A stretch of DNA of 48,682 bases from a virus, in IMG/VR virus record IMGVR_UViG_3300046655_000380, positions 1 through 48,682 of that record; one strand, 5' to 3'. Positions within the stretch are counted from its first letter, which is position 1. Every line of letters starts with the position of its first letter. The notes beneath the pieces were generated by a model. It was not told the DNA's origin. It was given only the letters and a program-made list of their open reading frames with translations, and did not search any database. The position numbers and the translations under genes were made by a program. This document shows, piece by piece, positions 32,503 to 40,661 of the stretch.

Positions 32503-32867
32503 TATTTTTTCTTCTCTGTTTTCTTATCTACATATGCATTTGCACCGAAATATGCGGCGACTAGTGCTGAAATTGCAACAAAATATGTTGGTGCAATATC
32601 AGCGATTAATTTTGCAGCTGTGTCTTGTCCTAACATTGCAGTAATTAATATACCACTAGGATAAAATAACATACCAAACAATGCGAACCAAGTCATAGTT
32701 CTCATTGCATCTCTACGAGCATCTGCATCTTCTAATTCTTTTCTTTTAAATTCCAAATCCATCTCCAATTCTTCTTGGGAGATGTGTCCATCTCCATTCA
32801 AGTCTTTTTTAGCTAACTCTGGGTCAACTGTTTTAGGTATTTTGTTGTTGTTGTTTAAGTCGTTCAT
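32502..32867 (-). CDS. EF-hand membrane protein
   Basis: The 121-residue protein has a canonical EF-hand loop DLNGDGHISQEE (residues 22-33, Glu in the last two places). A charged helix and two transmembrane segments follow (about 57-80 and 85-110), with a lysine-rich tail. This combination is conserved in marine T4-like phages next to gp26. It overlaps the 44-residue gene upstream and shares TAATG with the tape-measure gene. A calcium-linked membrane role is possible. Confidence 0.75.
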   Translation of the reverse strand: MNDLNNNNKIPKTVDPELAKKDLNGDGHISQEELEMDLEFKRKELEDADARRDAMRTMTWFALFGMLFYPSGILITAMLGQDTAAKLIADIAPTYFVAISALVAAYFGANAYVDKKTEKKK

Positions 32868-32967
32868 TTTCGTCTCTTATATGTTCGTTTAATAGTCCAA
32901 CATATATTTCTCTTTCCCAAGGCACCATATTTTCTAATTCGGACAAACTGTATTTATGATGTTGCAT
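32833..32967 (-). CDS. 51: gp51-like small baseplate assembly protein
   Basis: The 44-residue frame MQHHKYSLSELENMVPWERE then IYVGLLNEHIRDENERLK lies right after gp26 and overlaps the next gene by 35 bases. The HHKYSLSELENMxPWERxIY pattern is typical of the small gene that follows gp26 in marine T4-like phages, matching the place of T4 gene 51. No good SD is visible, so coupling to gp26 is likely. Confidence 0.6.
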   Translation of the reverse strand: MQHHKYSLSELENMVPWEREIYVGLLNEHIRDENERLKQQQQNT

Positions 32968-33017
32968 AAATGAAAAGTTTGTTTTAAAATGGTTCTCAAG
33001 AGTATCGTGAGAAAGAG

Positions 33018-33728
33018 CTATGTAAAAAAACTATTCAAACCCTCCAATCTTACTTTTGAAGAAACATTAGTGTTTGGATTATTAATTTCAACATCCTTAT
33101 ACAATTTTGGTATATTATCAAAGAATGTTCTTACTTTGTTAAATTGTGCAGAAGACAAACTTTCAATGAAATCTTTAGTTTCTTTTTCATTAAAGTCTGT
33201 TTTTTCATACACCTTTTCACCATCTATTACTCTATGCACACAATTTATAATAATTTTAAATAAGTCTTCCAAAGTAGGACTTTTAAAATCTTTCAAGTGT
33301 GATAAATCATCAATAGATGGATATCTAAATTCTATTGAAATCTTATCATCTAGTCTAACTAAATTACTATCTGGTAAAGGTTTATCTACCACCAAATCAG
33401 TAAGGTTAACTTCTTTTGTCACATATGTATTTTCTTCATCTGGACATTTTATAGAAACTTTAGTCATTTCCCCAGATGATTTTGCACGAATATTTACAAA
33501 TAAATACTCTAAATCTGCCATAGGTATTACACCACTTTTTATAGTGTTGTTAGTGCAATTCTCTATAAGATTTTTTACTGCATTAATTACATCTCTTTGT
33601 TCACCAGTTTCATTGGCAATCATAAGGTTCTTTTCTTCTTTTACTAGATATGGTCTATATTTAACATCTAGTTGAGAAATTGGTAGTTTTATGTCATAAG
33701 TTGACACTTCAAATTTTGGCAAAGCCAT
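33018..33728 (-). CDS. 26: Baseplate hub subunit, T4 gp26 type
   Basis: The 236-residue protein begins MALPKFEVSTYDIKLPISQL and continues DVKYRPYLVKEEKNLMIANE, the signature of the gp26 family (KYRPFLVKEEKILLIA). IKNCV-like and ISIEFRYPSIDD segments follow. It takes part in baseplate hub assembly. AAAGGAGT precedes the ATG. It lies between the gp54-like and gp51-like genes. Confidence 0.85.
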   Translation of the reverse strand: MALPKFEVSTYDIKLPISQLDVKYRPYLVKEEKNLMIANETGEQRDVINAVKNLIENCTNNTIKSGVIPMADLEYLFVNIRAKSSGEMTKVSIKCPDEENTYVTKEVNLTDLVVDKPLPDSNLVRLDDKISIEFRYPSIDDLSHLKDFKSPTLEDLFKIIINCVHRVIDGEKVYEKTDFNEKETKDFIESLSSAQFNKVRTFFDNIPKLYKDVEINNPNTNVSSKVRLEGLNSFFT

Positions 33729-33739
33729 AATGTACTCCT

Positions 33740-34534
33740 TTATCTAACAAATTTACCGATAGTGTTACCAACACCACCAGTGATTATATCTGCGGCTGAA
33801 CCAGCGGTTGCAATCGCAGTAGGTGATGCACCAGATTTACCAAGAATATCATAAAGAACACCTTTAGGACTTATGATACTGTATCTGGAATCATCTCCAA
33901 TATATATATCCGACCCTCTCAACCTTAAACTCTTATCTGCAATACTATCATCAACACCTTCTTCTTTGATAGTATGCCACTCTCTATATGCAAGTTCAAC
34001 GGTTACTCTTTGAATTTCACTAGATGCTTGGTTTAAATCTTGAGGTGAAATTGATTTAGGCCAAACCTCTTTTACTGAAACTCCATAACTGGTTTTTTCT
34101 TCTTTTGCACCAGTAAATGCAAAGAAATTAAATGGTATAACTGTATTACTACCTTTACCCATTTGAAATATATCTAGTTCACCTATGTAATTATTATAAT
34201 AGTTTAAATTGTGATTTACTGGATTGTAAATGTTTTTCATCCACATTTCAAAGAATCTTTTTTCAGACATATCTGCATTACATAAGAATGTTGCTTGTAA
34301 TGATGCATATTGACCAACACCTTGAGGTAATTCTCTTGGTGGGCCGTATATATTATCATCTGGTGCAGAACGAATACTTCTGCCTGGAAACTGTAAATTT
34401 TCTGCTCTTAAACTAACATAACGATTACTTTCACCAGTAAATAATTTACACTTTAAAAATATCTCAAATCTATTTTGTTGTGCTTGTTCTCTACCATATA
34501 AAGAACTTTTAAAATCTCTTAATGAAAATACCAT
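33740..34534 (-). CDS. 54: Baseplate tube protein, gp54-like
   Basis: The 264-residue protein has NRFEIFLKCK near the start, LRAENLQFPGRSIRSAPDDN (about 43-62), NYYNNYIGELDIFQMG (about 110-125) and SSEIQRVTVELAYREWHTI (about 176-194). This is the gp19/gp54-type tube fold, which in T4-like marine phages forms the baseplate-tail junction. It would start tail-tube polymerisation together with gp48. AGGAAAG is the SD. Confidence 0.75.
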   Translation of the reverse strand: MVFSLRDFKSSLYGREQAQQNRFEIFLKCKLFTGESNRYVSLRAENLQFPGRSIRSAPDDNIYGPPRELPQGVGQYASLQATFLCNADMSEKRFFEMWMKNIYNPVNHNLNYYNNYIGELDIFQMGKGSNTVIPFNFFAFTGAKEEKTSYGVSVKEVWPKSISPQDLNQASSEIQRVTVELAYREWHTIKEEGVDDSIADKSLRLRGSDIYIGDDSRYSIISPKGVLYDILGKSGASPTAIATAGSAADIITGGVGNTIGKFVR

Positions 34535-35043
34535 TAGATTGCTTTCCTACTATCTGACCACACTTTACTTGCAGATGATTTCTTGAATCTCTGTACTGGT
34601 AACATAATTGCAGTCATAAAATCTTCTTCTTCTAATTTCCTAAATCTACTTCTAACATTACTATTTAAGTATCTTTTTAAAGTTGGTTTAATAAGTCTTA
34701 CTTTTTTCAACGCACTATAATTTGCATTTGGGTCTAAACGACTTAATAGTTGGGCCCTCAACGCATATGGTAAATAGTGAAAATTTATTCCTAAGAAACC
34801 ATCTCTATATTTTTCTATTGGTAATACCAACGGAAATGTATCATAATATGGTAGTTTGTTTTTCAATTTAGGGTCATATATAAACATATTCAACGCACCA
34901 AAGTTAACTCTACCAGTAATCTTTCCATCTCTTATAAGTTGTGATTGAGATGGTGTACCGAGTTCTTTTATACGATTACGATACCATTGGTATGGTTCTT
35001 TACCACTTTTCCTTAACTTTGATATTTCGTCAAATATACTCAT
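34534..35043 (-). CDS. Conserved T4-like structural protein (possibly gp2-like)
   Basis: The 169-residue protein contains EPYQWYRNRIKELGTPSQSQ, GALNMFIYDPKLKNKLPYYD and TFPLVLPIEKYRDGFLGINF followed by HYLP. It is conserved beside gp4 in marine T4-like phages. Because T4 genes 2 and 4 are neighbours, a gp2-like (DNA end protector) role is possible but not shown by motifs. No SD is present; a TATAAATA places the +1 one base before the ATG. It overlaps gp4 by ATGA. Confidence 0.7.
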   Translation of the reverse strand: MSIFDEISKLRKSGKEPYQWYRNRIKELGTPSQSQLIRDGKITGRVNFGALNMFIYDPKLKNKLPYYDTFPLVLPIEKYRDGFLGINFHYLPYALRAQLLSRLDPNANYSALKKVRLIKPTLKRYLNSNVRSRFRKLEEEDFMTAIMLPVQRFKKSSASKVWSDSRKAI

Positions 35044-35492
35044 TTATTATATTTATAAGTGGGATTGAGGTGGTCTTCAGTCAATATTACAAAATCCATA
35101 TTTCTATCTCTACAATATTCTTTTGCAGCTTTCCATTTTGCAGTGTTCTTTCCCCACTCGTAAACCTCTTTTATGAACGATTTTGTTTTTCTTTTAGGTA
35201 TTTTAGGTTCAACAGTATATTTTTTAGGTTTGACTTCTATTATCATTTTTTTTAATTTACCATCTGCTCTTTTGACTTTGACATAAAAATCTGGGAAATA
35301 TCTATGATATTTGCCATCTGTTGGTAAAAAATAAGGTATTATCAGTTCTTCTGACCCCCACTCTAATACTCTAGGATTTTTATCACAATACACCATAAAT
35401 TTTCGTTCCCACAAACTTCTGTAATAAATAGTAGTAGGATTACCTTTATACTTTTTAGTATCAGAAGGAATGAAACGACCACTATAACTCAT
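35040..35492 (-). CDS. 4: Head completion protein gp4
   Basis: The 150-residue protein begins MSYSGRFIPSDTKKYKGNPT, then IYYRSLWERKFMVYCDKNPR and LEWGSEELIIPYFLP, the T4 gp4 signature. It has a nuclease-like core (YRSxWE...EW..E, FPDFYVKVK and MIIEVKPKKY), consistent with the PD-(D/E)XK-like fold proposed for the family. It would finish DNA-filled heads for tail joining. The start is fixed by homology, and the late promoter puts the +1 exactly on it. It is divergent from gp48. Confidence 0.88.
   Translation of the reverse strand: MSYSGRFIPSDTKKYKGNPTTIYYRSLWERKFMVYCDKNPRVLEWGSEELIIPYFLPTDGKYHRYFPDFYVKVKRADGKLKKMIIEVKPKKYTVEPKIPKRKTKSFIKEVYEWGKNTAKWKAAKEYCRDRNMDFVILTEDHLNPTYKYNK
35050..35057 (-). 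promoter_or_regulatory. T4-type late promoter (minus strand)
   Basis: TATAAATA on the minus strand, inside the end of gp4. With T4 spacing the +1 is 35044, one base before the ATG at 35043, so a leaderless message is predicted for the 169-residue gene. Confidence 0.6.
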
Positions 35493-35497
35493 AGGAA

Positions 35498-35505
35498 TAT
35501 TTATA
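35498..35505 (-). promoter_or_regulatory. T4-type late promoter of gp4 (minus strand)
   Basis: TATAAATA on the minus strand ends six bases before the gp4 ATG, so the +1 equals the first base of the start codon. The octamer overlaps the ATG (35505) of the divergent gp48 gene. Confidence 0.7.
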
Positions 35506-36740
35506 TGGTTAATTATAAAGACATTGCAATGGGAAAACCTTCAACTGAGGGTTTGACAAATGATTTTGATGCAGACCCATTTAAACAAAGAGTGAGTCTT
35601 GACCAAAACACTAGAAAAAGTAAATTCAATCAAGAGATTTTACAATATCCATTAAATGCTGGTAATGATGGTGGTAGAACACCAGCTGGACATCATATTC
35701 AATTTGAAATATTAGAACAAGATGTAGGTTCAATTAAATTTGGTGAATTACCTAAAGAAACGACTGATGAAGTAGTTGGTATCAGTTCATTAATAAGTAA
35801 CTCTGCTGTTGCAAGAGATGTTGTTGTAAGTAAAAATGGTTCTGTGTTTACTTTAGTTCCAGCATTATCACAGAAAGCACAAGCTGCAAGTGAGTCTGGA
35901 AATTCAAGTAGAGCTGCACAAGAGTTAGGTCTTAATCCATTTATTAGTGGTGCGGCAGAAGTTAAAAGAGTTCAAAAACAAGGTGCAAGAATTAGAAACC
36001 AAACATTTGCAAGAGCACCGACAAGTAGACTACAAAGTCTTATAAAATTGTTTATGCCTCCGTCTGTTGAGGTTACATATGCACCACAGTATACTGATAT
36101 GGAAATAGGACTTGGTGCAAAAACAGCTGCTGGAGCAGTTGATACATTTGTCAACACCAAAGGTGATTTTGCTGAAAAAATAGCTGCGGCAACTGATGAA
36201 GTTATGAGAAAAAATAATTTAGTTGAGAAAGCTGGGATTGGTACGATAGATACAATGGCGCCTGGTTTTAAAGCAATATTATTTGGTAGGTCTGGTAAAG
36301 CAGTTAACAACAGAATGGAATTAATATTTTCTGGATTACAAAAAAGAAGTTTTTCATTTAATTTTAAATTTTTACCAAAAAGTTATCAAGAAGCAAAAGC
36401 AGTTTACAATATTGTAAGAAGATTTAAGTTTCATATGTTACCAGAAATTGCTGGTGATGTAACAACATCAAGAACATTTGTTACACCAGATGTTTTTGAT
36501 ATTAAGTATATGATGAATGATGGTAAAGAAAATGAATATATCAACAAAATATCAACTTGTGTATTAGAAAATATGAATGTAAAATATGGCGGTGATAGAT
36601 ATCAAACATTTGACCCATCTATGGCAGAGGCAGGAGCGCCAGATGGAATGAAAGCTCCACCAGTACAAACAGAAATGACACTTCAATTTAAAGAATTAGA
36701 ATTAGTGACACAAAACAATGTATTAGCAAGAGGTTTTTAA
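35505..36740 (+). CDS. 48: Baseplate tail-tube cap, T4 gp48 type
   Basis: The 411-residue protein has LIKLFMPPSVEVTYAPQYTD (about 178-197) and MELIFSGLQKRSFSFNFKFL (about 274-293). PKSYQEAKAVYNIVRRFKFH follows, ending in MLPE. These are the hallmark of gp48 in T4-like phages. It would cap the baseplate and seed the tail tube with the gp54-like protein. ATAGGA supplies an SD eight bases before the ATG. Its start is 12 bases from the divergent gp4 start. Confidence 0.87.
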   Translation: MVNYKDIAMGKPSTEGLTNDFDADPFKQRVSLDQNTRKSKFNQEILQYPLNAGNDGGRTPAGHHIQFEILEQDVGSIKFGELPKETTDEVVGISSLISNSAVARDVVVSKNGSVFTLVPALSQKAQAASESGNSSRAAQELGLNPFISGAAEVKRVQKQGARIRNQTFARAPTSRLQSLIKLFMPPSVEVTYAPQYTDMEIGLGAKTAAGAVDTFVNTKGDFAEKIAAATDEVMRKNNLVEKAGIGTIDTMAPGFKAILFGRSGKAVNNRMELIFSGLQKRSFSFNFKFLPKSYQEAKAVYNIVRRFKFHMLPEIAGDVTTSRTFVTPDVFDIKYMMNDGKENEYINKISTCVLENMNVKYGGDRYQTFDPSMAEAGAPDGMKAPPVQTEMTLQFKELELVTQNNVLARGF

Positions 36741-37273
36741 TGGCATACTTTCAGAATTTTGAAACTCTAGTATATGATATAGTAGGTGATGACAATCCAA
36801 AACTGTTTACACATATATTAAGAAGGGTTAAGATAAATGATTTAGTAAAAGATAATATTTTACTGTATGATTATTATCAAGTTAAACCAGGCGAAAAACC
36901 AGAAGATGTTGCATATGATTTTTATGGTAGTGCAGAATTACATTGGTTAGTGTTGTATGCAAACAATATAGTTGATAGATACCATCAATGGCCTATGAGT
37001 GTTAGAGGATTTGAAGATTATATAAAAGACAAATATGCAAGTCCACTTGGAACTCATCATTATGAAATTAGTCAAAAGTCTGGTGATACAACAACAAAGA
37101 TAAACATAGGTTTAGACTCTACTGGTCATAGTGGTGATACAGTAAGTGAAGTAACAAACAGAGAGTATGAGGAAAATTTACAAACTCAATATAGTAAAAT
37201 AAGATTAGTAAGAAAAGAATTCGTAAATCAAATTAGGAAAGAATTAAGAACCTTATTACAAAGTGATAAATAA
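36740..37273 (+). CDS. 53: Baseplate wedge subunit gp53
   Basis: The 177-residue protein begins MAYFQNFETLVYDIVGDDNP. It contains DYYQVKPGEKPEDVAYDFYG, then SAELHWLVLYANNIVDRYHQ and WPMS (about 55-85), matching the LysM-like core of gp53. The C-terminus is a charged helix (RLVRKEFVNQIRKELRTLL). It belongs to the baseplate wedge. It is coupled by TAATG at both ends to gp48 and the hub gene. Confidence 0.87.
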   Translation: MAYFQNFETLVYDIVGDDNPKLFTHILRRVKINDLVKDNILLYDYYQVKPGEKPEDVAYDFYGSAELHWLVLYANNIVDRYHQWPMSVRGFEDYIKDKYASPLGTHHYEISQKSGDTTTKINIGLDSTGHSGDTVSEVTNREYEENLQTQYSKIRLVRKEFVNQIRKELRTLLQSDK

Positions 37274-38682
37274 TGTCTGTTGGATTAAGTCAATACAATT
37301 ATAGTGGTACATTTGAAGTTGAAGAATGTAAACTTAAAACACATCACGGAACTGATGTGAGCCTTGAAGGTGTATTAAGTATTGTAAGTGTGTATGAAGA
37401 TATAATGCAAGGTTTTATGACTGCAAACATATCTTTTGCAGATACAAATGATTTGGTATTAAATAATGGTATTGTAGGTAATGAATTTTGTTACTTAAAA
37501 TTAGTTACACCCTCCACCGAAGATGTTTCAATAGATTTCACAACAGACCCACTTATCGTTACATCAGTAACACAAAGAACTGAGGGGCAAGGTAAATTTG
37601 TTACATTAACTCTTGCATCAAGAGAATATATGAGAAATTCTAGAACCAGAATATCCCAAAGTTTTTCTGGTAATATGTCAGAAATAGTTCGTAGATTAGT
37701 AAAAGAGAAACAATTTTTAGGTAGTAATAAAAGATTTTTAACTGATGATAGTGTTGGTTTAGAAAGAGTGGTGATTCCTAATTTACGACCTTTAACTGCA
37801 ATACAAATGATTGCACAAAGAGCTAAAACAAAAAAAGACTCACCTTTTGTGTTTTTTGAAACTAGTAAAGGTTTGCATTTTTTATCTTTTGATATGATTA
37901 ATAGACAAAATACTAAAACAACATTTACATTAGGTGCATCAGATACTTATGATAATAAACCATCTAAATCATCTCAATTAGAAGCAAATATAGTTAGACA
38001 ATTAGGACAAGTAGAAAGTGACCATAGTATAAGTAATAGTGTACTGTTAAACACAATGAATGGAATGTATTCTTCAAGAATGTTGTTACACGATATATAC
38101 AATAAAACTTATCACGATTTAAAGTTTAGATACTCTGATGCGTTTTCCAAAAAAAATGATATAGAGAGTGGTATTGGTGAAACTGGTTATCCAGTATTTC
38201 CAATATCAAGTCCAGTAGATGAAGATGGAAAAACAGTAGAAGACTTTCACGATTCTTATTTGTCTGTACAATCCTCTTCTGGATTTAATAATCCAAAAGG
38301 TTCAATCCACAATATCAATCCTTACCCAAATACGATTTATCCTTTTGAGGAATCCTCAATAAGTGATCATTTGTTATCTAGAAATCATAAAATGGCATTT
38401 TTAGATAGAATGGGTATGACTATTGAAATGGTGGGTAACTTATCAATACAGGCTTCAGATGTAATAAGATTGAATGTATATAAAGCAAAAACTGATTCAG
38501 ATAATGAAGATGAAGAATTATATGATGAAAGATTAACTGGTAGATATGTTATAACAAGATTAAGACACACTTTTGATTTTGGTAGACCTAAAAAACATAC
38601 TATACAAGCGACAGTCATTAAAGATAGTGTGACTAAACCTTATTCAAATAATCTACCACCCAACCCTAAGAGGTTAATTTAA
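37273..38682 (+). CDS. 27: Baseplate hub subunit, gp27-like
   Basis: The 469-residue protein opens with YNYSGTFEVEECKLKTHHGT and has VSVYEDIMQGFMTANISFAD (about 33-52). SREYMRNSRTRISQSFSGNM and IPNLRPLTAIQMIAQRAKTK follow. The C-terminus carries RLTGRYVITRLRHTFDF. This layout matches the large hub protein (T4 gp27 type) of marine T4-like phages, which forms the trimeric torus above the spike. It is coupled to gp53. AAAGGAAG after its stop serves the next small gene. Confidence 0.75.
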   Translation: MSVGLSQYNYSGTFEVEECKLKTHHGTDVSLEGVLSIVSVYEDIMQGFMTANISFADTNDLVLNNGIVGNEFCYLKLVTPSTEDVSIDFTTDPLIVTSVTQRTEGQGKFVTLTLASREYMRNSRTRISQSFSGNMSEIVRRLVKEKQFLGSNKRFLTDDSVGLERVVIPNLRPLTAIQMIAQRAKTKKDSPFVFFETSKGLHFLSFDMINRQNTKTTFTLGASDTYDNKPSKSSQLEANIVRQLGQVESDHSISNSVLLNTMNGMYSSRMLLHDIYNKTYHDLKFRYSDAFSKKNDIESGIGETGYPVFPISSPVDEDGKTVEDFHDSYLSVQSSSGFNNPKGSIHNINPYPNTIYPFEESSISDHLLSRNHKMAFLDRMGMTIEMVGNLSIQASDVIRLNVYKAKTDSDNEDEELYDERLTGRYVITRLRHTFDFGRPKKHTIQATVIKDSVTKPYSNNLPPNPKRLI

Positions 38683-38692
38683 AGGAAGTAAA

Positions 38693-38842
38693 ATGACTAA
38701 TAAACAAACTCGTAAGTTAAGAACATTAAATTTTCAAAAACAAGAACGATATATAAATAATGATGTAAATGACTTAACAACGGAGGTGAGTAAACTCTAC
38801 CTCGCAAGAACGAGAAAGTTTTTAGGAAGAAGAACAGCGTGA
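38693..38842 (+). CDS. Small basic protein
   Basis: The 49-residue frame MTNKQTRKLRTLNFQKQERY... is preceded by AAAGGAAG and ends in a GTGA overlap with the kinase start, so coupling is likely. It is rich in Lys and Arg (LYLARTRKFLGRRTA). Function unknown. A TATAAATA lies inside it. Confidence 0.65.
   Translation: MTNKQTRKLRTLNFQKQERYINNDVNDLTTEVSKLYLARTRKFLGRRTA
38752..38759 (+). promoter_or_regulatory. Possible late promoter TATAAATA
   Basis: An exact octamer inside the 49-residue gene, about 80 bases before the kinase GTG at 38839. It could drive the kinase late but may also be a chance Tyr-Ile-Asn codon run. Confidence 0.4.
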
Positions 38843-39522
38843 AGACATTTGACCAATTACAAGAGGGTGTATACGACCCTAATATATTTAAAGCATTTTT
38901 TCTAGCAGGCGGGCCTGGTAGTGGTAAATCTTTTGTAGTAAGAAAGACCACTGGTGGGCTCGGTCTGAAAGTTGTAAACTCTGATAATGCATTTGAAAAA
39001 CTACTAAAAGATGCAGATTTTGATTTGGATTTTAGAGATATGAATCCAGAGAAAACTCTTGAAAGAGATAAAATAAGAAAAAGAGCAAAAGAAGTTACAT
39101 CTAAAATGCAAAAGAATTTTGTTGCTGGTAGACTTGGTATGATTATAGATGGTACTGGTGCAGAATATGGTAAAATAGAAATACAAAAAAAATTACTAAA
39201 CCATTTAGGTTATAACACTTATATGATTTTTGTTAATACTTCATTAGATACTGCAATAGAAAGAAATAACAAAAGAGATAGAAAACTACCATCAGATATT
39301 GTAAAAACATATTGGAACAATGTACAATCAAACATTGGTAAATTTCAAAATTTATTTGGTACTAAAAACTTTGTTGTTGTTGACAATAATAATGCAGGCG
39401 AAGATGTATTTAATAAAGTATTTAAGACAGTTAGAAAACTTGCAAATAAAAAACCCAACAATTACATTGCAAAACAATGGATTGATAATCAGTTAAGAAT
39501 GAAAAAATTGGCAAAGGGTTGA
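38839..39522 (+). CDS. P-loop kinase (AAA/zeta-toxin-like)
   Basis: The 227-residue protein starts at GTG with AGGA upstream. It contains IFKAFFLAGGPGSGKSFVVR (about 15-34, Walker A GGPGSGKS), a LGLKVVNSDNAFE segment, and LGMIIDGTGAEYGKIEIQKK (about 98-117, Walker B). RNNKRDRKLP is a possible Arg lid. The family resembles zeta-toxin and polynucleotide kinases and is conserved in T4-like cyanophages. The substrate is unknown. The TGA stop is inside the -35 of the next promoter. Confidence 0.8.
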   Translation: MKTFDQLQEGVYDPNIFKAFFLAGGPGSGKSFVVRKTTGGLGLKVVNSDNAFEKLLKDADFDLDFRDMNPEKTLERDKIRKRAKEVTSKMQKNFVAGRLGMIIDGTGAEYGKIEIQKKLLNHLGYNTYMIFVNTSLDTAIERNNKRDRKLPSDIVKTYWNNVQSNIGKFQNLFGTKNFVVVDNNNAGEDVFNKVFKTVRKLANKKPNNYIAKQWIDNQLRMKKLAKG

Positions 39523-39547
39523 CAAACATAATTTTCTATGTTAATAT
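39519..39547 (+). promoter_or_regulatory. Sigma70-type promoter (class B)
   Basis: TTGACA (39519-39524) contains the TGA stop of the kinase gene. TTAATA (39541-39546) or TAATAT (39542-39547) is the -10, with a 16- or 17-base spacer. The leader to the ATG at 39581 is about 27-30 bases with GTGAGG as SD. Confidence 0.75.
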
Positions 39548-39580
39548 GTAAACAATAATAATTATAATTAGTGAGGTATA

Positions 39581-40009
39581 ATGACTAAACGAAAAATGTC
39601 TGAAGAACAACGACAGGCTGCGATTGAAAGACTTGCACTCGCAAGAGAAAAACGACTAAAAGAAAATCCACCACAATATAAAAACATTGCACCAGAGGTA
39701 CTTGCGATACCAGATGATGGTTTTATGTCTATGAAAAAAGTTAGACAATGGATTAAGACACAAAAAGATATCGCATCAAGTTCTGAAAAGGCGTCAAGAA
39801 GACACGGTATTGATACTAAAATTAAGAATCAAGAAAGAGCAAAAGGACTTAATGCACGAGGATATATTAGGTGGTTAAATAACTATCTTGAGTCTGGTAT
39901 TTTTGCTGGTGAATTTATTGGTGAGTATGAAAATATACCAGTTACTAGAAAAATTGTTGCAGGCCCAAGAGAGGGTTGTAAAATAAGAGGTGGAAAGGTT
40001 ATAGACTAA
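39581..40009 (+). CDS. Conserved T4-like phage protein
   Basis: The 142-residue basic protein has MSEEQRQAAIERLALAREKR, MKKVRQWIKTQKDIASSSEK and ARGYIRWLNNYLESGIFAGE followed by FIGEYE. The last region is shared by a protein conserved in marine T4-like phages. It may bind nucleic acid, judging by charge. It has its own class B promoter. Function unknown. Confidence 0.75.
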   Translation: MTKRKMSEEQRQAAIERLALAREKRLKENPPQYKNIAPEVLAIPDDGFMSMKKVRQWIKTQKDIASSSEKASRRHGIDTKIKNQERAKGLNARGYIRWLNNYLESGIFAGEFIGEYENIPVTRKIVAGPREGCKIRGGKVID

Positions 40010-40137
40010 TGGAAGAGTTTATGAAGTGTATAGGTATTAGTTGGTGGCAATGGTGGATACTTGTTGCAGTTACTGTAAACACTTCTATAAACTTAATAGT
40101 TTATATTAAAGGTAGGAAAATAAAAAAAGACAAATGA
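40009..40137 (+). CDS. Small membrane protein
   Basis: The 42-residue frame MEEFMKCIGISWWQWWILVA... has one membrane helix and a lysine-rich tail. It is coupled by TAATG to the gene before and by ATGA to the oxygenase. Function unknown. Confidence 0.6.
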   Translation: MEEFMKCIGISWWQWWILVAVTVNTSINLIVYIKGRKIKKDK

Positions 40138-40649
40138 TACAATTATACAAGAACATTTTACCAGATGATTTGGTAAAAGACTTGTTGGATTATTATGAAT
40201 CATATGAACCTATTGATTATGGTAATTTCACACAAGTTGAGATAGATACTAAACATAAACTTACAGACTATATGAAAGATATAGTTTATAAAGTTGCAGA
40301 CCATTATTTTGAGTTGCACGATAAAACAAACCAACACCCAGAACCATTTGCATTAGAGGGTTTTAGGATAAAAAGGTATGAACCTAATAAAGGTAGTTTT
40401 CCTTGGCATACTGACGCTGGTAATATACAAAACTGCACAAGGTTTCTTGCATTGTTGTTTTATTTAAATACAAGTGAAGCTGGTACTAAATTTGAAAAGA
40501 CATATGTACCAGCAGAAAAAGGTAGTGTGGTTGTATTCCCACCAATGTGGATGTTCCCACACGAGGGTGAGATGCCTAAGAAAAAACCTAAGTTTATAAT
40601 GAGTACATATTTACACTTTATGGGGGTTGACAAATCAAGACAAGTGTGA
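40134..40649 (+). CDS. 2-oxoglutarate/Fe(II) oxygenase
   Basis: The 171-residue protein has the HxD...H facial triad: FPWHTDAGN (His92, Asp94) and MFPHEG (His143), with KPKFIMSTYLHF for the 2-oxoglutarate side. It resembles prolyl-4-hydroxylase-like oxygenases common in marine phages. The substrate is not known; modification of a protein or nucleic acid is typical. Its 3' end contains the next class B promoter. Confidence 0.87.
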   Translation: MIQLYKNILPDDLVKDLLDYYESYEPIDYGNFTQVEIDTKHKLTDYMKDIVYKVADHYFELHDKTNQHPEPFALEGFRIKRYEPNKGSFPWHTDAGNIQNCTRFLALLFYLNTSEAGTKFEKTYVPAEKGSVVVFPPMWMFPHEGEMPKKKPKFIMSTYLHFMGVDKSRQV

Positions 40650-40655
40650 TAAAAT
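40627..40655 (+). promoter_or_regulatory. Sigma70-type promoter (class B), leaderless
   Basis: TTGACA (40627-40632) and TAAAAT (40650-40655) with a 17-base spacer and an extended TGA before the -10. The predicted +1 is exactly the A of the ATG at 40662. The promoter lies in the last codons of the oxygenase gene. Confidence 0.8.
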
Positions 40656-40661
40656 ACTGAT

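Noticed and set aside
32989-33675. Long plus-strand open frame opposite gp26
   Set aside because: The frame is antisense to a clear gp26 gene; its translation has low-complexity Ser/Phe/Leu content and no SD.
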